From Phoronis ovalis (Eukaryota; Phoronida; Phoronidae): a DNA stretch of 14,949 nt. Made by a program: the position numbers and the translations under genes. The notes below the pieces were generated by a model that had not been told where the DNA came from, did no database searches, and was given only the letters and a program-made list of their open reading frames with translations. The DNA lies in the NCBI GenBank assembly GCA_028565635.1, contig JAOXYB010029778.1, positions 1 to 14,949 of the forward strand, in the 5' to 3' direction. Below, piece after piece: positions 1 through 8,190 of this stretch; the first letter of the stretch is position 1, and the number at the start of each line of letters is the position of its first letter.

Positions 1-313
1 GAATAATAGGTCAATCGGGTAAGAGACTGCGGCATATTTGACTATCCAAATGTTATGAAATTTAGCGCAGAAATCATGATGTTATGAATATATTTTGTTA
101 TAGTAAGTGTTTATGAGTCATAAGTTAACCTTTTGGTCGGTTATTATTTGATTTTTTTACAAACACATTTAAACCATTTTTTGGTATGACTGCAGCTTTA
201 AGAATTGATTAAAATCCGTTTCTGCCTCAATGCATTTATATATTCGATCATAATACTATTTCCTTAATTATGCTATGCTAGTAGGACATTATCAATTTAA
301 AATAACAACCTAC

Positions 314-1783
314 CGTGCTACCGCCTGTCTTATTGTACGTTACAACTAGAGATAGTTCTGTTTCGCCATGAATACATGTCTTGTTCCCGTCTTTCACATC
401 AAACTGAATTGCACATGCTACGGCTAAACAAAAAAAATGGGAGTGTTACGAACAGGATACGAAAAAGAATCTACGTTAATTTCCTAAATTGACATCAACT
501 GAACTAGCAATCAACACAAAATATGATGACATAACAGAAAACTTTTATCTGACAACTTTCACAAATGAGGCCTGTTTACTTTTAATTTTCAAATTTTAAT
601 ACACAATGATGAATGATACAGAGATAGCTCCTCATCTAATCTAAACAACTTGGAGCTTAAAAGCAATGTTACAGCGCTGTAAAGGCTATTCAAATAAATT
701 AAACTATAAAAATTATTCACATTTACTATACACAAGGAAACATCGTGCGGGAGACAAGGAGTGGTAGCAATCAATTTATTAGCAAGATGAGTCTCTCACA
801 CTAGATAGTGGGTACACTACAACACACTGTTATCAACTGCAAACTCTTGATAATTTATGATACATGACCAAAGATCATCACTAAAGGGCTTATCCCATAC
901 TAGGCATCAAATAAACAACTGACGTAGGAACTTGATTACTAAATCAACAGATATCTGCAATAATGCAGATCAGCAACATTAATTTCAGTCTTATAATATA
1001 TATATATATATACTAACATTGTAAATGTTGTTGATCTGGCTTCGCCCATTATTATTATTATTATATATAATTTATTTTATATTATAATACTAACATTGCA
1101 AATTATATAAAATAATACAATTTCAGGTCATGACCTTTGATACCATTTCGCAATTCGTTTAAGCCCTCCGACAAGTAATCGTCAGGTGACAAACTCGAGT
1201 GTAGGACAACAATTTCAAAAGTCAACAAGATTTAAGTACTTTTAAATTTAAACAACAATGTACTGCAATTAAGAAATGTTTGGAAAGCAATAAAATTAGT
1301 ATAGACGTTCATAATTCACACGAAGTCTGGTACTGTTTTCAGCTTTCTTAGTCTTAGATACCGACAGACAAGATCGATAACCAAAAAAAATGGGAAAACA
1401 AAAGTCTAGTAAAAAACCGTAAAAAACATCTAAAATAATGAGTTCTAGGAATCATACCATCTCTAAATTAAATAGTTTTCGGTTAAATTTACATATAATA
1501 GTAGTGAAACGAATCGAATGGCGCATAAATTCCAGGCTAGACAAGCAAAATGAGGAAGTAGGTATCATTTCACGATGTGTGTGCGACAATGACCTTGTGA
1601 GTTGTGCTTCGCGTTGCCTCTCGTTAGTTGTTGCACCTGATTTCCATGAACCGGTAAAACAGTTTCCAATAGAACGTGTCAAAAAACTACACTTTGTGCA
1701 TTTGACTATGGAATACGACAGACATGAAAGGGATTCTTACCTGATATCACACACACAAATGTTAAAGTGGCTAGCTGTGCCAT
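314..1783 (-). CDS. LAMP-like lysosome-associated membrane glycoprotein, first two coding exons (3' part outside the window)
   Basis: Partial gene reading leftward. Coding exon 1 is 1783-1741: ATG in a good context (A at -3, G at +4), then a hydrophobic stretch, ending TCAG with donor GTAAGA (phase 1). Exon 2 is 423-314, with acceptor TTTGTTTAG and donor GTAGGT (phase 0). Joined, they give 51 residues: a signal peptide of about 19 residues (MAQLATLTFVCVISAVACA), then a mature start containing IQFDVKDGNKTC and LSLVVTYNKTGG. From family knowledge, this spacing (VK.GN.T.C, then a V.Y strand followed by G) matches the first lumenal domain of LAMP proteins, heavily glycosylated components of the lysosome membrane. 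Two N-K-T sequons fit. No transmembrane segment or tyrosine sorting tail is visible because later exons would lie left of position 1. Exon structure is well supported by matching phases; family assignment is moderate. Another secreted or lumenal glycoprotein is possible. Confidence 0.6.
424..1740 (-). other. intron 1 of the LAMP-like gene
   Basis: This 1317-bp AT-rich stretch lies between the two LAMP-like exons. It contains a TA run near 997-1011, an ATT run near 1049-1065 and an inverted repeat around the TA run. I see no convincing further exon in either strand; the short open frames have no recognisable family and no matching splice sites. Confidence 0.5.
966..1039. repeat. imperfect inverted repeat around a TA microsatellite
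   Basis: The arms AGATCAGCAACATT (966-979) and AATGTTGTTGATCT (1026-1039) pair with one mismatch and enclose a TA run. The motif ACTAACATTG occurs at about 1012 and again at about 1089 as a direct repeat. It may be the remnant of a small foldback element or a simple-sequence expansion inside a palindrome. Confidence 0.4.
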
Positions 1784-2175
1784 GTTGACGATTTTCAATC
1801 ACCTCGTTTCGAGCAAGATGGTCATGCGCCAAATTCTCCCAACACTGTTGAAAAGTACCCCTGTGAAATTAAAAATAAATCCATATTTGAGATTATATAC
1901 ACTTAAGTGTAAATATATATACATGACAGCATTAAACACATGTTACCTAAATAAAGAATATTATTTTTTACAATGCTACACTTACTTTCGACCTTAGAAT
2001 TTCCAAACAAATACTGCCTGACTAAGGGAGAACTACGGATTAATTCAACAGCGCAAGTCATATGATGGTCATGTGGTAATAAACGAGAACGAGATGTGAA
2101 TATCATAACTTCCGGTTTTTGATTTGATAATTCAGACTCGGAGGGTTTAGCGGCAGGTTTTAATAGTTTTCAGCC
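1784..2175. promoter_or_regulatory. shared bidirectional promoter region (LAMP-like / COPS9)
   Basis: Only 392 bp separate the two divergent start codons, so this stretch must hold both 5' UTRs and probably both core promoters. It contains ACTTCCGG at 2108-2115, an ETS/GABP-type site typical of housekeeping bidirectional promoters, about 60 bp upstream of the COPS9 ATG. It also has TCATGTG at 2069-2075, the M-box core bound by MITF/TFE factors, which in other animals control lysosomal genes. I saw no convincing TATA box at a sensible distance. Short motifs occur by chance, so factor assignments are tentative. Confidence 0.5.
1799..1825 (-). other. short upstream ORF in the LAMP-like leader
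   Basis: Upstream of the proposed LAMP-like start, a separate ATG at 1825 opens an eight-codon frame (MTILLETR) that stops with TGA at 1801-1799, 15 nt before the main ATG at 1783. If transcription starts upstream of 1825 this uORF would be in the mRNA and could lower translation of the main frame. The start site is not known, so this is only a possibility. Confidence 0.35.
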
Positions 2176-5100
2176 ATGAAGCCGAATGTGGTGGCTGATG
2201 AAATGTTTCCAGAAGGTGCTGGACCGTATATGGATATTGAAGAGGTAAATTTTATGATTCCATGATGTAGTTTGTCACTGGAGCAAAGTTATATATATAA
2301 TTTTTAATGGTATGTTATAATTTATATATATATAATATATATATTTAATAAATAACATAGGCATTAAGCCCTTGTGTTACAATAGTAAAGTGCAAGTGCA
2401 AAGATTAATAATACACATATATATGTATATACACACACACACACATATATATGTATATACATATACACACATACATATATGATACACACATACATACACA
2501 CACACATCATACACCCATATACATGTATACATATGCACATAGTATGACATAGATATACATACGCACACATATACATACACACAATCCATATATGTACATA
2601 CATACACACATACTTACACAGGTGCAGATACATGAATCAATTTACAACTACTTACATTATAAATCTAAAACCTTTGGCATAGCATTAAACACATGGGCAG
2701 CAACACCCTTTATTAGATGCATATTATCTGAAGTCATAAGATTATGAAATTTATCAAGAGTAGGATCTTTATGGTAAATTTCTGGTATAAATTCATTTCG
2801 CAATTTGTCATAAAGTGGACAGACAAGAAGGAAGTGATATTCGTCTTCAATCGAGTTGTAACACAGTAAACATAATTTCCTTTTTTCTCTTGGGGTTTTT
2901 ACAGGTTTATTCCAGCGTCCTGTCTCTATATGAAGGTTATGGTTTGAAGTTCGAAACCTACATAGCCCTTCTGTGCTTATGTATTGTTACGAAACTTAAA
3001 TATTGTTGATAACCAACACTATCAGAATAACACATTGCATACATACCACCCCTAGCACTATTAGTTACACTATTGTGCCAATCTTGTATATTTGTATCAT
3101 ATATAGTCCTGCAAGCATGACCCTATATGGACAACCTACGGCTTGTCCGTAGGGTTATGACCGTTTCGTATCTCAGACCAGCCGAAGTTCTACTAGCCTT
3201 CACACATGCGCAATAGCATAATATCCATACCATGGATGACCAAACCTTCAAGAGTGCATTTTGGATTTTATGCTGATGTGCTGTTGAATCTTTGATTAAG
3301 ACGTTATCTGGATACGGTGGTATAAGAAGCGGAGTAGTCAAGGAATAGGCAGAAGCAAAAGTTTGGATGGAATTTATTAGGAAAGTAAGTGTTTTCGAAC
3401 TTCGGCTGGTCTGAGATACGAGGCAGTCATGATCCTACGGACAAACCGTAGGCTGTCCAAAGTAGGGTCATGCTTGCAGGACTAAGTTATATATAGAGTG
3501 TTATTTTCTAGACAAGTACCATGGTCCATGTCTTCTTAGCATGTATCTTCTATGTGACGACGTGTAAAAGTATATATCAGGAGCCAAAAAACAGCTGACG
3601 TGGTTGGCTAGTTATTTTCACGGGCACCCAGGATCACCTGACGAGAAAGTGTAGTTATATTTGTAACTAATAAATAAATATATGGTATACTATCCATACA
3701 GTCTCCTGTTTACTGTGTATCTATAGATTACACAGGAGGCCGTATGGTTCGATAGTATACGGTTACCATACATTTGTTTGTAACTTAAAACTATAACTAC
3801 ACTTTGTCACCAGGTGACTGTGGTTATTTTCACCAAGCTTCAAATTCATGAGACTGAGAGACTGGACTTCGTTTTGCTTTTTTATGTTGTGATTTAAAGG
3901 GGCATATAGGTAGTTGTAGGAAATAGCTACCCAGAGATACACATATCTCCAGAATATCAATCGTTGCAAGCATTATCCACCAGTAATATGCAGTATTATT
4001 TGGTATAGATATAAGGTCGACAGCACTATATAATCACTCTTTACTAAATTTTTATAAAATTAGCATTTTGTGCAAAAAAAATACTTTGAAAGTTTGATAA
4101 GCCATGCAAGCATATTTCAGTCATATTAGGATGTTACTTTCATACATGTGCTGCTATAAAGGGTTGCCAAGTTGGCAATGCTTGAATTTAATTATTTTGA
4201 AAAATAAATAGATTCACACCTACATTTAATTATCCTAACCAAATTATATCAGACACTTACTTTCTACTAACCCTGGTTTTGTGAATTTTTACTATTAAAA
4301 TTCGGTTTGACAGACAGGTAAAAATGCATGCAACAGCGCTCCCTACACTACCTGTACGCCACCTTAATTACTATTCACTTCGGGACTACATTTCTACTTT
4401 TGTACTTGTACATAGATCATGCTTGCTCAACATAAGACTTGCCTAGTCCTTGATCCTAATAACAGGTCCAGTATGTCTGACATATTGGTCCTAACAATTT
4501 AGCCTTTGCTAGTCAAACATCTTTTAAAGTTAACCAAAACTAAGCCATAGGATGAAATTTTTCATGCCGCAATGCCCTGGTGGTCTTAATTTGTTACTGT
4601 CAAGTGAAACAAATATAAATCTTTCTTCTTTCACAACATTTATTGAAATTAACTCATGAAATACGAAGAGACTGTAATATCATATCCTGGGGGGTCAATG
4701 GTCCACTTGTGCAAACATAGGGTTTAAAACCTGCCTCTAAACACGTATATGGGACTGCTAAAAGCACCCCGTTGAAAGACCTGCAGGTTTAAAGAGCGAC
4801 TTTTTTACGCATCAGTGTTTGATGATGCCCTTTGACGGACCTCAAACAGTAAAAAAAGTACCCTTTTTATACATCAGTGGCAGATGATGAACTTGCAAAT
4901 ATACTTGGCAGATCTTAACATTGCGAAAATAATGCGGAATGCATGTTAAGCGCCTTTTCACACAATTTTTCGTTCATGCATTTGGACCTGGCCTTTGACC
5001 CATGTGCCTCCCCCCCGGGAGTCATCTGCATTGTTTTTTATTCTTAATTTTATACCATCTGACTTGTTTACACACATCAATTTGTACTTTCTAACCACTG

Positions 5101-6218
5101 GAGTATTGCTGTCTGAAAATTTTCGTTGTACCTGTGAGTTTTTGTTAATTTCGAAAGATGATAGATTCTGGCTATCAAAGTGTAGGATCAATACCTTCAG
5201 ATATTGGGCCTATTATTAGGATTAACTAGTCAAGTACCCTAATTGACTTGGCATTTTTTGATATCTACTTTGCATGAGGTGAGTGTTAGAAAAAATAATG
5301 CCGTGGAAAAATTTAAGTTTTTAACACTATATGGCCCACGACCCTACGGCTTCTCCACAGTCAAGCCATAGGGTCGTATAGACAGGGTTAATACTGCATC
5401 CTACATATTGCTTCAGGGCCTTGTTTTCTTGCTAGCAATTTAAGCGTTGATACAGTACCCCAGGAAATACATTAAGTATCAAAAATACCTAAGACCTATG
5501 TATAGAAAACAAACGTCTTTAAAATTATGAAGTTGCTACGACATACTATAATCTATATCCATGATGTGGCCTGGTTCAAAATGCAACAGTACTTACAAAA
5601 CAATATTGCAAGCGAAGAACTAGATATGTATGAGGTAATTAACTGGCTAATTAATTTGTCTGTTTTGCAGGCTGGAGGGTCTAGTGCTTTGTTAATGGAT
5701 TTGGCTGCAAATGAAAAATCTGTACATGCTGATTTTTTTAATGGTAAGTTTGAATACACTTCTGACCTATGGCAGTTTAGATAGCCTGGCTTAGCTTTAA
5801 AATAAAAGCTTGAGGTTATGCTTAAAGCTGAATAGATATATAATTTCAATATAAATGCAATAACTGTATATTTTAGAGTATGGGTATTACAAAGGTCACG
5901 TTAACATATTTTCTACCGATAAGAGCTCGTTTGTAACCTCTAATGTATGTTAGGGAATTAGTACAAGTTCTTGTTGAAGTTTTGCTGCCGAAACGTGTCG
6001 TAGACTCAATATACTTTTAACCAGTCTTGTAATTTACATGTACGTTAAATTTTGAACCAGCTGTAAATAAATGTAATGTGCATATCCTGTAAGCTAGTAT
6101 AATGTGCATATCCTGTAAGCTAGTATAATGTGCATATCCTGTAAGCTAGTATAATTCTATTGTATTTCCTTATTTTACAGACTTTGACGACCTGTTTGAT
6201 GACGAAGATTTATCGTGA
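2176..6218 (+). CDS. COPS9: COP9 signalosome subunit 9 (CSNAP / MYEOV2), complete three-exon gene
   Basis: Joined exons 2176-2244 (69 nt, phase 0 exit, donor GAG|GTAAAT), 5671-5743 (acceptor TGTTTTGCAG, donor G|GTAAGT, phase 1) and 6181-6218 (acceptor TTATTTTACAG, stop TGA at 6216-6218) give 180 nt, or 59 residues. The product starts MKPN, carries [11 protein letters not shown] at residues 8-18, AGGSS at 24-28, [18 protein letters not shown] at 30-47, and an acidic tail [11 protein letters not shown]. This matches known COPS9/CSNAP, which is about 57 residues, almost end to end. CSNAP is the small intrinsically disordered acidic subunit of the COP9 signalosome, the complex that removes NEDD8 from cullin-RING ubiquitin ligases; its conserved Phe/Asp-rich C-terminus docks onto the complex. 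There is no signal peptide or membrane segment. The start is fixed by the family N-terminus. The gene is too fragmented for a simple ORF search. Identification is secure. Confidence 0.94.
2406..2621. repeat. CA/TA-rich microsatellite tract
   Basis: About 215 bp of interrupted ACACAC, ATACAT and ATATAT units. The cysteine- and tyrosine-rich minus-strand frames through it are a by-product of the repeat. It abuts the 3' end of the minus-strand LINE fragment, so it may have grown from that element's simple-sequence tail. Confidence 0.85.
2657..3105 (-). mobile_element. truncated non-LTR retrotransposon (LINE), C-terminal end of the reverse-transcriptase ORF
   Basis: Reading the minus strand from about 3105 gives a frame containing [15 protein letters not shown] and [17 protein letters not shown]. 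After a frameshift near 2960 it continues with [40 protein letters not shown] and [10 protein letters not shown], ending at TAA (2659-2657). C-x2-C-x8-H-x4-C is the zinc-knuckle-like motif found at the C-terminus of many invertebrate LINE polyproteins, and RF..S.H.L.IE.GR just before it is also characteristic. The copy is 5'-truncated: the polymerase domain is absent, and the recognisable part stops where the adjacent MITE begins. With the frameshift it cannot make a functional product. The clade is not determined. It is opposite in strand to COPS9, within its first intron. Confidence 0.8.
3106..3482. mobile_element. MITE-like element with ~85-bp terminal inverted repeats
   Basis: The arms 3106-3190 and 3397-3482 are inverted repeats with few mismatches. 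Both ends read GTCCTGCAAGCATGACCCTA on their own strand, and the inner ends share ATCTCAGACCAGCCGAAGTTC. The element is 377 bp and is flanked by TA on both sides (3104-3105 and 3483-3484), as expected for a Tc1/mariner-type target duplication, although TA is common here. Each arm carries a smaller hairpin, CCTACGG-5 nt-CCGTAGG, at 3135-3153 and 3434-3452. There is no transposase frame, so it is non-autonomous. Confidence 0.8.
3634..3817. mobile_element. foldback (inverted-repeat) element
   Basis: The outer arm starting TCACCTG at 3634, with AAAGTGTAGTTATA at about 3646-3659, pairs with TATAACTACACTTT at about 3792-3805 and CAGGTGA ending at 3817. The inner arm at about 3681-3709 (TATGG, TATACTATC, CATAC, CTCCTGT) pairs with 3732-3770. 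The centre is a short palindrome around TCTATAGA. The whole ~184 bp could fold into an imperfect hairpin. No terminal duplication is evident and no coding content is present. It looks like a small MITE or palindrome remnant. Confidence 0.6.
5338..5377. repeat. 15-bp hairpin, one mismatch
   Basis: The arms ACGACCCTACGGCTT (5338-5352) and AAGCCATAGGGTCGT (5363-5377) are separated by 10 nt. The left arm resembles the CCTACGGCTTGTCC stretch inside the 377-bp MITE arms, so this may be a remnant of a related element rather than a functional terminator or RNA structure. Confidence 0.55.
5744..6180 (+). other. intron 2 of COPS9
   Basis: A 437-bp phase-1 intron between the second and third COPS9 exons. 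Apart from the 26-bp tandem repeat close to its 3' end it shows no recognisable features. Confidence 0.8.
6075..6152 (+). repeat. three perfect tandem copies of a 26-bp unit
   Basis: The unit (starting AATGTGCATATCC, ending AAGCTAGTAT) occurs at 6075-6100, 6101-6126 and 6127-6152 without mismatch, followed by the first two bases of a fourth copy. The array ends 28 nt before COPS9 exon 3, so the last copy overlaps the likely branch-point zone. Each unit contains GTAAGC, a donor-like motif. Perfect identity implies recent expansion or strain variation in copy number. Confidence 0.95.
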
Positions 6219-6406
6219 CCAATTGTGTTATAGGTAGTAACATGATGTCACATTACAGATTTCCATTTACAAGGCATTAAATGTAAAGTTATCCAAACGT
6301 CAAAAACATTGCATTTCATGCCAGTTGTGCAGCAGCTCCAGATTTTAATATCACATGTGATGAAATTAATCGCAACTAGCAAATGTGGCTTGAATAATTG
6401 TTATAT

Positions 6407-6486
6407 AATAAATTACCAAAAAGAATGAATATACCATTTTAATTCTTGCTGTTTTATCTTCATTTGTCTTTGTTCATATAAATAAA
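6407..6486 (+). terminator. candidate COPS9 polyadenylation signals
   Basis: Two AATAAA hexamers follow the COPS9 stop codon: 6407-6412 and 6481-6486. Either would give a 3' UTR of roughly 200-290 nt. Hexamers are frequent in AT-rich DNA, so which is used cannot be decided here. Confidence 0.45.
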
Positions 6487-8190
6487 GCACAGTTAACAAG
6501 AAGCAGTTTCATATGTCTGACACGGTAACCACTACAGGATAAATGGTGCTGTTTCTTGCAATTGAGATTCGATTTGCAAAATTCTGGACATTGTGATGAA
6601 TTTATTAGACTTTTGCAGGTCACTGGTGGCTTTTATTACTGGTATAACAACATAAAGAATTCTTTGAATCCTGCATATATTAAGAATTATTTCAGTTATA
6701 AAATTAACTAACAACACGTTACATTCTTAGAATGTATTCACAGAAATGTATGCAACAAGACCGTACATAATGATTTACCTTGGCTTTTTCAATAGTTTTG
6801 AAAATTTAAATACTGCCAGTACTATATCAGTTAAAACAGATTTTCTGAATGCAGACATATTTAGAAAAATAATGTGATTTCCGTTATGATTATCAAATTC
6901 CATGAGCCTTATACATGTGGATAAGTAGTTTGTAAGTTGGCAGAGGACTGCTTATGCATGCTGCCACTAATCTTGCATGATTGAGTTTCCAGCTGATACA
7001 TTAAAAGATATTTTGTAAATAGCAGCCAGTTTGCATACCAATAAATATGTGAGACCTGTTATGTTGAAATTGACCTTTTTAAAACAACAGCCAGAAAAAC
7101 CCTAGTAGAAAAACCTAGCCTTGTAAAAATGGTAATGCACACAAACTTTCTGTTTGGCACCTGATACCAATTAAGTTAAATCAATTTACTGCAAATGCAT
7201 GTACATGTATTCTGTAGATAACTTTACTGGTTTGCATTTATTACACTATAAAACCAAATATAGTATTTGTATTAACTTTACTAACTTTCCCAACACAAAA
7301 ACTGAGAAACTATGCTACTCTAATATATAAAATATTACACTGCAATTCTAAAATTCAAAATACATGTTATTACTGCTAAAGAGTCAAAATCAAGCAAATT
7401 ATTAAAAATTGAACATTGGTAAAAGCATAACACAGTTTTATAAACGAGTAACAGTAAAAGAATATGAACATATATATTCTAACATATACTGGTTATTACA
7501 TAAGAACACAAATAAAATTTGCATAAAAACATACTTTTGGATTAAATATTTGCAATATTTATCAGCTATTATATGTGAAAATGGAAAGTTTGAGATATGG
7601 CATTAAACTTTTCAATTTTGAAGATAACATCATTAGCAAATACAATTTGAGATCTACCTTGAAAATAGCAAATAAAACTCCACATACGAATTAAACTGAT
7701 GGTTCAGTTAAGGATAATTATCCACAAAACAAACACACTGCAGCATCATGCTTTTAACACGAGTTTTAATTATTTAAGATTTAATTCATATGCAAAAAAC
7801 TCCTTGCACTCCAAACATATTGTAAAGGTTCAGGATACAACAAATAGTATAATCATAAAACATATTCTTCATCTGGTAATGTTAGTATCTAATTCACACA
7901 AGCAAATGTTTCACACATATTTTTGAACAAAAAAACAATTTATATGATTTTGGTAATAATAATGGTTAATTTTAGTACATAAGCAAGTGAAAAGGCTGCA
8001 GAAAAACATTTTCAACTCATTACTGTTTTGAACACATAAGTATGGCAAGTTCACTAGAACCAGTAAAAATTCGCAAACATTCTTCTGAAAATATGCATTG
8101 TAATCGTAATAATTTTTCATTAGTACCAAACATTAAACATCTTTACTATAATTCTGTGCATGTCACTTTTCTACAGAACACATTAAATAA
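6487..8190. other. convergent intergenic / 3' UTR stretch
   Basis: This very AT-rich 1.7-kb stretch lies between the COPS9 polyadenylation signals and the transporter stop codon. The short frames here have no family resemblance. The transporter 3' UTR must occupy the right part; a minus-strand AATAAA (TTTATT on the plus strand, 7237-7242) is one candidate end, about 950 nt after the stop. I see no repeat family or RNA gene. Confidence 0.4.

Larger units (their letters stand above)
2245..5670 (+). other. intron 1 of COPS9, rich in mobile-element remains
   Basis: This 3.4-kb intron separates 69 nt of coding exon from the 73-nt second exon. From left to right it holds TA runs, a CA/TA microsatellite, a LINE fragment, a 377-bp MITE, a second foldback element, a weak repeat pair near 4801-4889 and a hairpin at 5338-5377. 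I found no supported gene in it. Stretches 3830-4800 and 4890-5330 show nothing I can identify. Confidence 0.6.

Noticed and set aside
1438-1788. 116-codon plus-strand open frame
   Set aside because: It overlaps the LAMP-like first exon in antisense, has no family resemblance, and its composition is that of random AT-rich sequence.
2364-2633. Cys/Tyr/Val-rich minus-strand frames of 76-89 codons
   Set aside because: These are translations of the CA/TA microsatellite in two frames, not genes.
2940-2960. TTCGAAAC as a tRNA B-box-like motif
   Set aside because: No matching A box, acceptor stem or cloverleaf nearby; it belongs to the LINE coding fragment.
3123-3341. 72-codon minus-strand frame in the MITE
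   Set aside because: It falls within the inverted-repeat element and resembles no transposase; it is produced by the repeat sequence.
5527-5849. Open frames of 85 and 98 codons on both strands
   Set aside because: The plus frame only extends the true COPS9 exon 2 into both introns; the minus frame is its shadow.
6075-6154. 26-bp repeats as a CRISPR array
   Set aside because: The copies are contiguous without spacers and the window is clearly an animal genome.
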